In this document: piece by piece, positions 30,701 to 39,046 of the stretch
Layout of the letters: every line of letters begins with the position of its first letter
How positions within the stretch are numbered: the first letter of the stretch is position 1
DNA from: Verrucomicrobiota bacterium
Lineage (GTDB): Bacteria; Verrucomicrobiota; Verrucomicrobiia; Limisphaerales; SXTU01
Reading direction: 5' to 3'
NCBI GenBank assembly: GCA_016235545.1
Contig: JACRKB010000014.1
Coordinates: forward strand, 1-41,112
Length of the DNA: 41,112 nucleotides
Notes under the pieces: model-generated
Databases searched by the model: none
What the model was told of the DNA's origin: nothing
Seen by the model: only the letters and a program-made list of their open reading frames with translations
Position numbers and translations under genes: made by a program

Positions 30701-31093
30701 GATGGCACCCTCAGCATCGAGGGCAAGCTGGAGCACGACGCCAAGACCGGCGATGGAGTGGAAGCATTTGTTGCGCTCTCCGGCGGTGGCCAGATGGGGA
30801 CATGGCAGGCCAGCGGCAACGATGTGGCGACGAATTTGAAAAACATCCAGGTCAGGCGCGGCGACTCCATTGACTTCATCGTCACCAGCCGCGGAAACAT
30901 CGAGGGAGATTCCTTTCGCTGGGCGCCCATTCTGCACATGCCCGGCATGAAGCCCGGCCAGGAAAGCCTCTGGAACTCCCAGCAGGAGTTCAGCGGCCCT
31001 GTGAAGCAGAAGCTTGAAGCCCAGCAGTTCACCCCGTGGGAGCGCCTCTCGCAGGCGTTGCTCATGAGCAATGAGCTGATCTACGTGAACTGA
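27719..31093 (+). CDS. PSD1-type planctomycete cytochrome c protein (DUF1549/DUF1553)
   Basis: An 1124-residue protein from ATG 27719 (a GTG at 27686 is in frame but precedes the signal peptide). Signal peptide: KPSFLVLGAFAASFATSAAAA. Residues about 25-120 are the PSCyt1 domain with haem site HCYKCHS (about 46-50) and GLFKGGTSGPAIVPGRP. Residues about 165-400 are DUF1549: FVLAKLESKGMKPSPSADKR, FDLTGLPPTPQEV, HWGRHWLDVARYADTSG, and a second haem site CARCHDHKFDP (about 352). DUF1553 follows (ANPLTARVFVNRVWNWHFG, LGDFGLRSDPPSNQPLLDYA, RRTLYGYIDR). The last 130 residues form a beta-domain. The order DUF1501 then PSD1 is opposite to the usual one. Role is probably oxidative breakdown of a sugar polymer. 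Confidence 0.94.
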   Translation: MKPSFLVLGAFAASFATSAAAAPSKLDPEQLQFFEKKIRPVLVEHCYKCHSAQAEKLKGGLYVDSRDGLFKGGTSGPAIVPGRPEKSLLVKDMKSTNPDDMMPPKGERLSAQVIADFETWIRMGAPDPRTEASGAAAALKVDWNKAQQHWAYQPVNAPVVPKVKDSGRWAKNDLDKFVLAKLESKGMKPSPSADKRTLIRRAAFDLTGLPPTPQEVADFLADKSANAFEKVVDRLLATPAYGEHWGRHWLDVARYADTSGDRNNNPKNRTSYPFAWTYRDYVIQAFNDDKPYDQFIREQIAGDRIATAENKSPLAAMGFLTVGKRFMGNVNEVIDDRIDVITQGLMGVTASCARCHDHKFDPVSQKDYYSLHGVFSSSTEPSDEPMLSRPKSDSDFQDFLKKSEEILARVAGVRGREEERVLDGFRNAVDKYLVGVRDVHVLGKKPEQVRSGRGLDPDIFEQWRDYLKPAAKEADPVFGPWIAFAALKDDEFAARAAEMSAKFAAAKSVNELVAKLFATPPESLKALAESYGNLFRETEKLADKGDQPKGARVELHAVLHGKETPIQISDRGLRRIVGAGLNAREATERAKLDELKRTHPGSPPRAMAMTDSDKPRDSFVMIRGEASNRGPVVKRRWLEILGGSDAKPFTTGSGRLDLANEVVSKANPLTARVFVNRVWNWHFGDAIVRTLGDFGLRSDPPSNQPLLDYAASRLMAEGWSVKKLHKLILLSATWQQTTHDTPANSKVDPGNALFWRQNLQRLNFESLRDTLLLLGGKHEFEDRGGPSEDDINASGRRTLYGYIDRTKISDSLRIFDFANPDMTAPSRVLTTVPLQALYLMNNGFVVEQARHVAARPELLSGTKDEEKIAFIYQLFFQRAPSSAELKLGLEYVADQQAKPALGGNDVRAWHYGYGEYDRVAKKLVAFDPFPTFLRDSWVLADKSVVRKAAEVKKDNPKIKVTLAAGTAFTVSLNAVGGVPGDGKHSVVRRWVAPRDGTLSIEGKLEHDAKTGDGVEAFVALSGGGQMGTWQASGNDVATNLKNIQVRRGDSIDFIVTSRGNIEGDSFRWAPILHMPGMKPGQESLWNSQQEFSGPVKQKLEAQQFTPWERLSQALLMSNELIYVN

Positions 31094-31219
31094 GCCAGCG
31101 CCTGTGTGGCCACGGTTGGAACACAGGTGAGGCGCAGATGGGGAGGACGAGAACACATTCTCCGACGGAGTTGAACGCGCCCTGCCACGGGCCTTTGACT
31201 TCGTGGCATTCTCCCCCAA

Positions 31220-32005
31220 CTACAGCAGCCCCGATTCCTTCATAGCCGCTTCGAGGCCGTCGGCCACGCCGTGGCCCCAGAGTCGGTCGCTCACGTAGCC
31301 GCCTTCCCGCCAGACGGCTTCCTTCACTGGTGGAATGGCGTTGGCGGGCGCGACCAGCCAGCACGCGTGCTCGTCGCGGAGCATCGGCAGGTCGTTGAAG
31401 TGGTCGCCCGCCGCGAAGACGCATTCGCGCGTGAGGCCGAGCTGGCGCGTGATTTCCGCCAGCGCCGTGCCCTTGCTGTAGGCCGTGTGGCTGAAGCGCG
31501 CATACACATCGTTGCGCACGACGGTCAGGCTTGGCACGGACTCGCAGTAGTCCTTGAGGTGCGCCTCGATGTCGTCCGCGTCGGTGTTGTTCCCAGCGAT
31601 GAGACAGAAGGGCGAGTAGATGTCGGAATACACGGATGCGCGGAACCGGCCGTTGACCCATTTGAAGAGGCGCGGCAGGTCCTTGTCCACTGTGAGGAAC
31701 AGCTCGCGGTGCGCGCGTTCGCAGTCGCCATTCCACGGTTGCAGCGGGAAGAAGCGCGGCCCCTCACGGAAATGGATCTCCCGCTCCACCGTCACGAGCC
31801 AGTCGGGCTGGATGGTCAGGTGCGCGCGGCCCAGTCCCTCCATCAGGCTGGAGAGGTCGCGCCCGGTGTTGATGACCCATTTCGCGCCGCGCCGCTGCAG
31901 GTCTCCTATGAGCTCCTGCAAGCGCTCCGGCACAGGCGGCTGCTCGTGGTCCGCATGCAGCGTTCCGTCGAAGTCGGTCGAGATGAGTTTGATCGGCAAG
32001 TCCAT
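31220..32005 (-). CDS. HAD-IIB family phosphatase
   Basis: A 261-residue cytoplasmic protein. HAD motif I is STDFDGTLHAD with nucleophile D11 and acid D13; motif II lies in WVINTGRDLS; motif IV is FAAGDHFNDLPML, about residue 190. The cap between them is the IIB type found in Cof-like and sucrose-phosphatase-like enzymes. Substrates are usually sugar phosphates. ATG 32005 starts MDLPIKLIS and the length is normal. It is transcribed towards the PSD1 gene, whose 3' end lies 126 bp away. The specific substrate cannot be read from the sequence. Confidence 0.88.
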   Translation of the reverse strand: MDLPIKLISTDFDGTLHADHEQPPVPERLQELIGDLQRRGAKWVINTGRDLSSLMEGLGRAHLTIQPDWLVTVEREIHFREGPRFFPLQPWNGDCERAHRELFLTVDKDLPRLFKWVNGRFRASVYSDIYSPFCLIAGNNTDADDIEAHLKDYCESVPSLTVVRNDVYARFSHTAYSKGTALAEITRQLGLTRECVFAAGDHFNDLPMLRDEHACWLVAPANAIPPVKEAVWREGGYVSDRLWGHGVADGLEAAMKESGLL

Positions 32006-32150
32006 CGGTTGGGAAAGTATTCAGCAGTCAGTGCTCAGTATCCAGCCGGCAGTTTTTCGACGCCGCTTCCGCTTCTGCTCGCGCTCTTCACCAAATCACG
32101 CCCCGCTTTTTGCCGCCCCGCGGCTGAACAGAATTGCCTTGGAAACCGCC
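32006..32150. other. intergenic, single arm of a repeat
   Basis: It contains ATTCAGCAGTCAGTGCTCAG (32018-32037), made of TCAGT units like the simple-unit arms seen elsewhere, but I find no opposite arm within 200 bp. The rest is GC-rich without a gene. Confidence 0.5.
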
Positions 32151-32299
32151 GCTGACGCAAAGGCGCAAAAGCGCAGGGAGGAAAGAATTGGATTGGGTTG
32201 CCACGCTGAAGCGCATTCATCTGCTAGGTGAAATTGGGTGCGAAAACAACCATGTCGGTTTTCTTTGCGGCCCTGCGTCTTTGCGTCTTTGCGTTTAAC
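32151..32299. repeat. inverted repeat K1
   Basis: Left arm 32151-32178 (GACGCAAAGGCGCAAAAGCG) and right arm 32269-32299 (CTGCGTCTTTGCGTCTTTGC) pair over about 24 nt; loop about 90 nt. A member of the GCAAAGGCGCAGAG family; its right end abuts repeat K2. Confidence 0.85.
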
Positions 32300-32466
32300 C
32301 CGAACTCCGAAGTTCAGCCGCGAAAGGTCGCAAAGAGCACAAAGGAGCCGAGTCTGGGATGACTGGAGCTGGGACTGTTTCTAACCTCCCCGTTCTCCTG
32401 CCAGAAACTTGGTTTTGCGCTCTTTGCGCCCTTTCGCGGCCATTCCATTTCGGAGTTCGGGTTTAG
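32299..32466. repeat. inverted repeat K2, adjacent to K1
   Basis: Outer arms CCCGAACTCCGAA (32299-32311) and TTCGGAGTTCGGG (near 32450-32462) enclose a second pair: CCGCGAAAGGTCGCAAAGAG (32318-32337) with CTCTTTGCGCCCTTTCGCGG (32420-32439). Between stop codons of the neighbouring genes this and K1 fill 315 of 482 bp. Confidence 0.85.
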
Positions 32467-32487
32467 TTTCAACTGCCGGATTTAGAA

Positions 32488-33288
32488 TTACCCCTCCAGC
32501 TCGTGGCGCCGAAGTCCGCTCAACTGCCCCGCCACGCGCAGCGCGAAGAGCGGGTTGTTCCGCAAGTAACGCGGCCCGAGCCTACGCGGCTCCTGGCACA
32601 GCCGGTAAAACCACTCCAGCCCGCTCGCCCGCATCCAGCGCGGTGCCTGCGACTTCGTGCCCGCCAGCATGTCGAACGCTGCGCCGACACCGAGCATGAG
32701 CGTGGTGTCGAGGCGTGCGAGATTCTCTGCCATGAAGCGTTCCTGCTTCGGCGTGCTGAGGCCGACCCAGATCATGTCCGGCTTCGCGGCGGCGACCTGC
32801 GCGGTGAGCGCGGCCTGCTCCGCGTCGTTCAGCGGACGGAACGGTGGCTCGTAGGTGCCCGTGACTTGCAGGCCGGGAAACCTCTCCGTGAGCACGACGC
32901 GCAAGCGCTCCGCCGTGCCGTTCGCGCCGCCATGGAAGAAGTGCCGCCAGCCGTGCGCCACGGACTCGCGCATCACCAGCGTCATCAAGTCCGGGCCATA
33001 CACGCGGCCCATCGCGCGATGCCCGGCCAGCCGGCCCAGCCAGACCATCGGCATCCCGTCGGGCGTGTTGAGGAAGGCGCGGTTCAGGACGCGGCGGAAC
33101 TCCGAGTCGTCCTGCGCCTCGGTCACGCCGTGGACACCGGTGACGCACACGTAGCCCTTGCGCCGCTCCGCCACCGCGCGCGCGATGGCCTCCAGCGCCG
33201 TCGTCAGGTTCAACACGGAGATGCCGACGCCGAGGATGTTCACTCGGTCGGGACTAGGTGAATTGGCTTCGTATGTGCGTTCAGCCAT
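32488..33288 (-). CDS. WecG/TagA/CpsF-family glycosyltransferase (GT26)
   Basis: A 266-residue protein of family GT26, which transfers a sugar such as ManNAc(A) or glucose from a nucleotide donor to a lipid-linked acceptor at the inner face of the membrane. Landmarks: VNILGVGISVLNLTTALEAI at the start, NRAFLNTPDGMPMVWLGR with the conserved Thr/Asp-Gly pair, YGPDLM, HFFHGGANGTAERL, WVGLSTPKQERFM, and the C-terminal GAAFDMLAG followed by RASGLEWFYRLCQEPRRLGP. The membrane-associating tail is present, so the protein is full length. With the AlgD-like dehydrogenase downstream of it in map position it points to exopolysaccharide or cell-surface glycan assembly. Confidence 0.95.
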   Translation of the reverse strand: MAERTYEANSPSPDRVNILGVGISVLNLTTALEAIARAVAERRKGYVCVTGVHGVTEAQDDSEFRRVLNRAFLNTPDGMPMVWLGRLAGHRAMGRVYGPDLMTLVMRESVAHGWRHFFHGGANGTAERLRVVLTERFPGLQVTGTYEPPFRPLNDAEQAALTAQVAAAKPDMIWVGLSTPKQERFMAENLARLDTTLMLGVGAAFDMLAGTKSQAPRWMRASGLEWFYRLCQEPRRLGPRYLRNNPLFALRVAGQLSGLRRHELEG

Positions 33289-33356
33289 CGGTGGCAGGTT
33301 TTTCGTTTAGCCGTCGAAATGTAAAGTCTGGTTGCATATGGACGACTCTCGCTGAC

Positions 33357-33375
33357 GGGGGACAGGAGTGTCCCC
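33357..33375. repeat. short hairpin between GT26 and AlgD-like genes
   Basis: GGGGACAGGAGTGTCCCC-like palindrome (7-bp stem, 4-nt loop) followed by TTT. It may work as a weak terminator for the AlgD-like gene read on the minus strand or be another dispersed palindrome. Confidence 0.6.
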
Positions 33376-33428
33376 TTTACGCGCGCACCAGCTCACTGTC
33401 CCACTCTCTCACCTGCTCAATGTCGGCT

Positions 33429-34730
33429 TCACCAGCAAAACCCTTCATACTTCGCCGGGAGGTCTTTCAAGTCCGCCCAACCATTCACGTCCAGCACATG
33501 GTGATTCGCGGTCACGAGCTTCTTCAGCTCGGCCAGCGGGGCGCACTTTTGCGCGGCCACGATGAGGCCGCGCGGGCCGATGGCGGTGGCGAGGTCGGTG
33601 TGCAGGAGGCCGGCGAGGTGCGGCATCTTGGAGTCGATGACGCGCTTGTTCGCGCCGACGAGCGCGGAGAGGTTCAGCGCGGGGTCGTAGATGCGCAGCT
33701 TGTAGCCGCGACCGAGAAGCGCCTGCGCCACGTCCACCATCGGGCTTTCGCGCAGGTCGTCGGTGTTGGACTTGAACGAGAGGCCGAGGATGACGACTTC
33801 GCGGTGCTCGGTCTCGGTGATGAGGTGCAACAGGCTGGCGAGGTGACGGTCGTTGCTGGTCAGAAGGTTTTCCAGCATGGGCAGGCTCAGTCCGTTGGTG
33901 CGCGCGAGGTTTGTGAGCGCGCGCACGTCTTTGGGGAGGCAGGAGCCGCCGAAGGGATTGCCCGGCTTCATGTAGTAGCTGGAGATGTTGAGCCGCGTGT
34001 CCTGGCAGAGCAGCGACATGACGGCTCGCGCGTCCACCTCCACGGCCTTGCCCACGCGGCCAATCTCGTTGGCGAAGGTGATCTTCGCGGCGTGGAAGGC
34101 GTTGCAGGCGTATTTGACCATCTCGGCGGTGGGCCAGTTGACCACGGCAGCCTTTTCGCCAAAGAGGTTCTTCATCAAGTCCGCCGGGGGCGCGGAGCCG
34201 TCGTGTGAACCGACGACCGCGAGCGAGGGCGTCTCGAAGTCCGCCACAGCCGTGCTCTCGCGGAGGAATTCCGGGTAGTAATACACTTGGAGCATCCCGC
34301 GCAGGACGAGGTCGGACAGCAGTGTCTCGACGAGCTTCTCCGTGCTGCCGGGCAGCATGGTGCTGCGGAAGACGAGCGTGTGGCGCTTGGGCGACTTGCG
34401 GAGCGCGTCGCCAATCTCGCGGGCCACGCCGCGCACGAAGTTGAGGTCCAGCCCTCCCGCCGCATTGGAGGGCGTGCCGACGCAGACGATGGAAAGCTCG
34501 GTGTCGGCGATGGCGTCGGCGCAATCCTGCGTGGCGCGGAGCAGGCCGCTGGCCTTGGCGGATTTGAGGAGTTCGTCCAGCCCCGGCTCAACGATGGGAG
34601 GAATGCCGTTGTTGAAGTCTTCGACTTTGGCCGGATGCACGTCCACGCCCACGATGTTGTGGCCGTGACTCGACAGGCAGCCCGCCGTGACCGCGCCCAC
34701 GTAGCCCAGACCGAAGATGCTGATTCTCAT
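33429..34730 (-). CDS. algD: GDP-mannose 6-dehydrogenase-like (AlgD) nucleotide-sugar dehydrogenase
   Basis: A 433-residue NAD-dependent enzyme that oxidises a nucleotide sugar to its uronic acid in two steps. The Rossmann start is ISIFGLGYVGAVTAGCLS with GLGYVG at 7-12. The active-site cysteine is C264 in NPFGGSCLPKDVRAL, with K206 and N210 in VKYACNAFHAAK and D268. Start (MRISIFGLGYVGAV), middle (LCQDTRLNISSYYMKPG) and end (EGFCW) resemble Pseudomonas AlgD more closely than UDP-glucose dehydrogenases, so GDP-mannose is my first choice of substrate. UDP-glucose or UDP-ManNAc remain possible. The product would feed a uronic-acid-containing surface polymer, in keeping with the adjacent GT26 gene. 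Confidence 0.85.
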   Translation of the reverse strand: MRISIFGLGYVGAVTAGCLSSHGHNIVGVDVHPAKVEDFNNGIPPIVEPGLDELLKSAKASGLLRATQDCADAIADTELSIVCVGTPSNAAGGLDLNFVRGVAREIGDALRKSPKRHTLVFRSTMLPGSTEKLVETLLSDLVLRGMLQVYYYPEFLRESTAVADFETPSLAVVGSHDGSAPPADLMKNLFGEKAAVVNWPTAEMVKYACNAFHAAKITFANEIGRVGKAVEVDARAVMSLLCQDTRLNISSYYMKPGNPFGGSCLPKDVRALTNLARTNGLSLPMLENLLTSNDRHLASLLHLITETEHREVVILGLSFKSNTDDLRESPMVDVAQALLGRGYKLRIYDPALNLSALVGANKRVIDSKMPHLAGLLHTDLATAIGPRGLIVAAQKCAPLAELKKLVTANHHVLDVNGWADLKDLPAKYEGFCW

Positions 34731-35067
34731 GCGTCGAGGGAGGCTAGGAAACGGGGCGTGAAAAGCAAGGCTGCGGGGCAGGCACCGAGTTGTGGGTGGG
34801 CCGGGCGGGTTTCTTGCAACCTCTCATTAGCACCGGGCTTCAGCCCGGTGAGGTCGGTGTGCAAGGCAGGAGCCGTTTCAACGGCTTCTGCCGGCTGGCC
34901 AACGGCTCGTTGTCCGGGCACAAACCGTTGAAACGGTTTGTGCCGTGTCATCTCACTCCACTCCCGGCTGAAGCCGGGTGCTAATGAGAGCGCTCCAGGC
35001 CTGTGCAAGAAGCCGAGCCGCGCCCCTTTCTCGGTCGCACTCGCGGTTTGAACTGCGTCGCTCCGGG
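34731..35067. repeat. gene-free stretch with cloverleaf-like inverted repeat L (34821-34990)
   Basis: Repeat L: outer arms 34821-34850 (CTCATTAGCACCGGGCTTCA) and 34963-34990 (TGAAGCCGGGTGCTAATGAG), nearly perfect over 28 nt. Inside are a hairpin at 34865-34892 (AGCCGTT-AACGGCT, extended by GGCAG-CTGCC) and a perfect 12-bp hairpin at 34917-34944 (GGCACAAACCGT, loop TGAA). The left arm also folds on itself (CCGGGCTTCAGCCCGG). Outside the repeat I see no gene. Confidence 0.88.
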
Positions 35068-35469
35068 TCAGCCCACAACTTCCAGCAGCAGCGTGATGCT
35101 GTAGGTCACCACCAGCAACTGAACTCCGATGCCAGTGTGAAGCACGGCCTTCGCCGCGCGCGGATGGTGGCCCATGATGATTTGTGCGGACACCGCTGCC
35201 ACCGCAAGCAGGCCGCACTTGTAGCCGATCAGGCCGCGCAGGCCGCCGGCGAAAAGAATGAAGCGGGCCACAGGATTGGCCTCGTGGGCGGCCCCTGTGT
35301 TCAACAGCACGGTCGTCAACAAGAGGTCCAGCACGCCAAGCAGCAGAAACCAGCTCGTCTCGGTTTCCAGTGACAGCGGGTGCCGGAACAGAAAGTGCAG
35401 GAAGGAACGCCTTTTTGGTTTTGGCTCGTCGTTCAAGCTGTCGTGAAGAATCAGACCCGGCTCCGCCAC
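35068..35469 (-). CDS. DUF5658-type membrane protein
   Basis: A 133-residue protein from GTG 35469. A cytoplasmic N-terminus (about 38 residues, with RRSFLHFLFRHP) precedes three helices: about residues 41-58, 75-97 and 108-130. The motif LDLLLTTVLLNTGAAHEANP is the DUF5658 signature (Asp, then a helix, then EANP). Function of the family is unknown; it is widespread as a small inner-membrane protein. It lies between the AlgD-like and methyltransferase genes on the same strand but is separated from AlgD by repeat L. Confidence 0.78.
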   Translation of the reverse strand: MAEPGLILHDSLNDEPKPKRRSFLHFLFRHPLSLETETSWFLLLGVLDLLLTTVLLNTGAAHEANPVARFILFAGGLRGLIGYKCGLLAVAAVSAQIIMGHHPRAAKAVLHTGIGVQLLVVTYSITLLLEVVG

Positions 35470-35616
35470 GGCAGATGGTGAGCGCTCTCACCCCGCAGCT
35501 TCGCCTCGCGGGAACAGGTCTGGTTGAAAACCGCAGGCACGAACACTGGACGCTTCGTCCCCCAGCTTCCTTGAACCAAGTTTCCATCCCATCTCATTTC
35601 ATCCTCTTGCGGTGTC

Positions 35617-36450
35617 TCACTGTTCGCAGTGCGCGCCCACTTGCCGAGCCTGCACCTGCCGCGCGGAGTAGTCGAAAATCGCCGACTTGTTTTCCGCCAG
35701 CGCTGCGAATTCTGTCTGCATCGCGTCCACCAGCGCGGGCGGGACCGCCCCGCGCTCCAGCAATTGCGCCGCCCCGCTCAACCACAGTGTCTGCCAGTAG
35801 CCGATGAACTCCCGACGTCGCGCCGCATCTGGCATGAATTCATCCATCCGCACGGGCAGCGGGCGAATCTGGATTTCACCGAAGCCTGCCTGCGCAACGA
35901 GCTCGCCGAGTTCCGCGCCCACATCAGGAGCGCCGCCGAGCTGGCGCTGGAGGGTGTTGAAGGCCCTCCAGTATTCCGCCATCGCCGGACAGGGCGGCTC
36001 GATGTGCAGGCCCGCGTTGAAAACCTCTGTGACGGAGAGTGTGCCGCCGGGCCGCAAAACGCGCCGCGCCTCGCGCAAGGCCCGCGCCGGCTCCGCGAGG
36101 TGTTCCAGCACCCAGATGAGGCACACGCCGTCGAAGCTGGCGTCCGCGAAGGGCAGTTCGTAGGCGCTGCCTGCGTGGAGTTCCATCGCGCCGGCTGCGA
36201 GTTCCGCGCGCAACAGTTCGCGCGCCCTGGCCAGTTGCGACTCGGAGAAATCCAGCCCGGTCAGGTGCAGTTGTGGGAGGCGACGCCGGAGAATTTGCAG
36301 TTCCGCGCCCACGCCGCAGCCGACCTCCAGCACGCGCGCGCAGCCGGAGAAGTCAATCGTCGGGAAAATGTAAGGCTCCAGAAACGCCGCCTGCGCCACG
36401 AGCCGCGCCTGCTCCTCGACGGAGAACGTGTGGATGTAGCCGGAGGACAT
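35617..36450 (-). CDS. class I SAM-dependent methyltransferase
   Basis: A 277-residue cytoplasmic enzyme. Motif I is VLEVGCGVGAE at residues 40-50; the acidic end of strand 2 is GLDFSESQLARA; motif II/III is DASFDGVCLIWVLEHLAEP; then RRVLRPGGTLSVTEVF. The C-terminal 100 residues (PVRMDEFMPDAARRREF, then TEFAALAENKSAIFDYS) form the acceptor lid. The family covers many small-molecule and lipid or quinone methylations, so the acceptor is open. Full length; start MSSGYIHTF at 36450 lies next to repeat M. Confidence 0.9.
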   Translation of the reverse strand: MSSGYIHTFSVEEQARLVAQAAFLEPYIFPTIDFSGCARVLEVGCGVGAELQILRRRLPQLHLTGLDFSESQLARARELLRAELAAGAMELHAGSAYELPFADASFDGVCLIWVLEHLAEPARALREARRVLRPGGTLSVTEVFNAGLHIEPPCPAMAEYWRAFNTLQRQLGGAPDVGAELGELVAQAGFGEIQIRPLPVRMDEFMPDAARRREFIGYWQTLWLSGAAQLLERGAVPPALVDAMQTEFAALAENKSAIFDYSARQVQARQVGAHCEQ

Positions 36451-36460
36451 TGGGAAGATG

Positions 36461-36628
36461 CTTTAACGCAAGGGCGCAAAGCCGCAGAGACGCAAAGAGA
36501 GGCGTGGGATGGGACAGTGGCATTCAGTCGCACTGCGGAAGTGTGTTGCGTGCCGAAGCGGTGAGGCGTTCGTCACTCTCTGCATTTCACACCCTTGCGT
36601 CATGGCGTCTCTGCGCCTTTGCGTTAAG
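36461..36628. repeat. inverted repeat M
   Basis: Left arm 36461-36499 (TTAACGCAAGGGCGCAAAGC) and right arm 36594-36628 (GCGTCTCTGCGCCTTTGCGT) pair over about 30 nt around a 94-nt loop. It is the clearest member of the GCAAAGGCGCAGAG family. It separates the methyltransferase start from the purN stop. Confidence 0.88.
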
Positions 36629-36671
36629 CCGGTTCACACCGCCGCCTGTGTCATGGTCTTGCGTCCTTCCA

Positions 36672-37265
36672 CTACACGAGTCCTCGCGCGAGCGCTGAGA
36701 TGGCCATTGGGTAAAGCTGCCGCTCGGCGAACTGGATGCGCCCGTGCAGCGTGTCCGCGTCGTCACGGCTCAACACGGGCACCGTCTGCTGCGCGATGAT
36801 CGGTCCGGTGTCCACGCCCTGGTCCACGAAGTGAACCGTGCAGCCGGTGAACTTCACGCCGTAGTCCAGCGCCTGCTTCCACGCTTCAAGCCCGGTGAAC
36901 GCGGGCAGCAGCGACGGATGGATGTTGATGACACGCTGCGGAAACGCGCGGAGGAACTCGCCCTTGAGGATGCGCATGAAGCCCGCGAGGACGACCAGCT
37001 CGACGCCCGCTTCCTTCAGCGCCGCGATGTAGGCCGCCTCTGCTTCTTCGTCGAGCTTGGTGCGGAACTTCCCCGGCGCGATGAACCGCGTCGGCAGCCC
37101 GCGTTCTTTTGCCCGCGCGAGAATCCCCGCGTCCGCCACGTCACTCACCACGAGGGAGATTTCCGCCGGCACGCTCCCGCTTGCGATGGCCTCCGCGATG
37201 GCGACCATGTTGGAACCCTTGCCCGAGCCGAGGATGCCGAGACGCAGTTTCTTTTCGTTGCTCAC
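36672..37265 (-). CDS. purN: phosphoribosylglycinamide formyltransferase (GAR transformylase)
   Basis: A 197-residue cytoplasmic enzyme of purine synthesis that formylates GAR with 10-formyl-tetrahydrofolate. The phosphate-binding start is [11 protein letters not shown] (residues 9-19). The catalytic triad is N114, H116 and D152 in [12 protein letters not shown] and [14 protein letters not shown], exactly eight positions later than E. coli PurN N106/H108/D144. The folate loop AGFMRIL precedes it. GTG 37265 is the start; length is normal. It stands alone, without other pur genes in view. Confidence 0.96.
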   Translation of the reverse strand: MSNEKKLRLGILGSGKGSNMVAIAEAIASGSVPAEISLVVSDVADAGILARAKERGLPTRFIAPGKFRTKLDEEAEAAYIAALKEAGVELVVLAGFMRILKGEFLRAFPQRVINIHPSLLPAFTGLEAWKQALDYGVKFTGCTVHFVDQGVDTGPIIAQQTVPVLSRDDADTLHGRIQFAERQLYPMAISALARGLV

Positions 37266-37629
37266 GCCGCGAGTGAGTCACAGAACGCGAAGTCGAGACA
37301 AGCGGAAAGGCCACCATGCGCTTCGCGGCCGGGACCCTGCATTTGGAATCGGAACACTTCGCTTCATCGCACAGACGCATGGCACACGGAGCAACGCCGA
37401 GTTGGGCCAAGCTGCTCGTGTTGAGCATTTGGTGGCCTTCGCCGATGGCCCCTCCGCGCGACTTTGCGTTTGCGTTGAAGCGAAACCATCGAATTTCAGT
37501 GCACGGTTGGCTTGGAGGTCTTCTCGCCTTGCGCCTCCGCGTCTTTGCGCCCTTGCGTTGAATCCGTTCGTCGCAAGAGATTGGCTGGCAATCCCCCGCC
37601 GGCTTCGCTAACACTTCGCCCACTTCAAA
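37266..37629. repeat. gene-free stretch with two direct copies of the GCAAAG repeat arm
   Basis: Two direct copies lie at 37452-37480 (CTCCGCGCGACTTTGCGTTT) and 37534-37562 (CTCCGCGTCTTTGCGCCCTT), both ending TTGCGTTGAA. They are the right arm of the GCAAAGGCGCAGAG family without an obvious left arm. The remaining sequence shows no gene. Promoters for purN (minus) and the epimerase (plus) should be here, but none is recognisable. Confidence 0.65.
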
Positions 37630-38577
<948 letters not shown>

Positions 38578-39031
38578 CCGCCTCCGCCGCTATGCACACA
38601 AACGGACACGAACGCCCTAGCGCATCCGGCCTGTGCCGGGTGGAACGGGCCACCGGCCCGTTGCGGCGGGCGACCCGCCCGCCGCTTCCACTGTGCCGAG
38701 AGCGTTTCGATTGCTTCACTCGTCCGCTGCGCCAAGCGTCGCCCGTGGAAGTTCCGCACAGTGCGGTGAACTCGGACGCCCCCCGCTGTCGGGCTGGTAG
38801 CCCGACAGAACGGGCCGGTGGCCCGTTCCACCCAGGCAGAGCACCGCACCGCTCCGGCTTGCGTGAGCGCGGTGGGTTTCAGCGGCTGGATGCAAGCCAT
38901 CGGGATCCGGCGTTAACCACCCTCGCCCCCACCGGGGCGGAGGGTAGTGTGTGTGGTCACGCCATGCGACCCAATGCGCTAACCTCTTTGATTTGGCCGG
39001 GCACCGCCGCCCTCGGCTGCGGCCTAATACC
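38578..39031. repeat. gene-free stretch with cloverleaf-like inverted repeat O (38631-38839) and hairpin P (38919-38945)
   Basis: Repeat O: outer arms 38631-38662 (GGGTGGAACGGGCCACCGGC) and 38809-38839 (GCCGGTGGCCCGTTCCACCC), 28 nt nearly perfect. Inside are three hairpins: 38663-38685 (GCGGCGGG-CCCGCCGC), 38751-38771 (CCGCA-TGCGG within GTT-AAC) and 38786-38808 (CTGTCGGGCT-AGCCCGACAG, loop GGT). Hairpin P: ACCCTCGCCCC with GGGGCGGAGGGT. No gene is visible. Confidence 0.88.
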
Positions 39032-39040
39032 ATGTTAGGC
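38979..39040 (+). other. possible integron attC-like site
   Basis: A 62-nt imperfect palindrome: CTAAC (38979-38983) can pair with GTTAG of GTTAGGC (39034-39040), and GGCCG (38995-38999) with CGGCC (39020-39024). GTTAGGC directly in front of a start codon fits the attC right core GTTRRRY followed by a cassette gene. The left core would be imperfect (CGCTAAC, where RYYYAAC is expected) and the spacers are longer than usual. Low certainty. Confidence 0.35.
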
Positions 39041-39046
39041 ATCAAG

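Noticed and set aside
37452..37562. CRISPR-like direct repeats
   Set aside because: Only two imperfect copies with no regular spacers and no cas genes; they are arms of the dispersed repeat.
37141..37623. 160-codon minus-strand frame containing RKGAKTRRRKA
   Set aside because: The distinctive peptide is a translation of the GCAAAG-family repeat, and the frame overlaps purN; not a gene.
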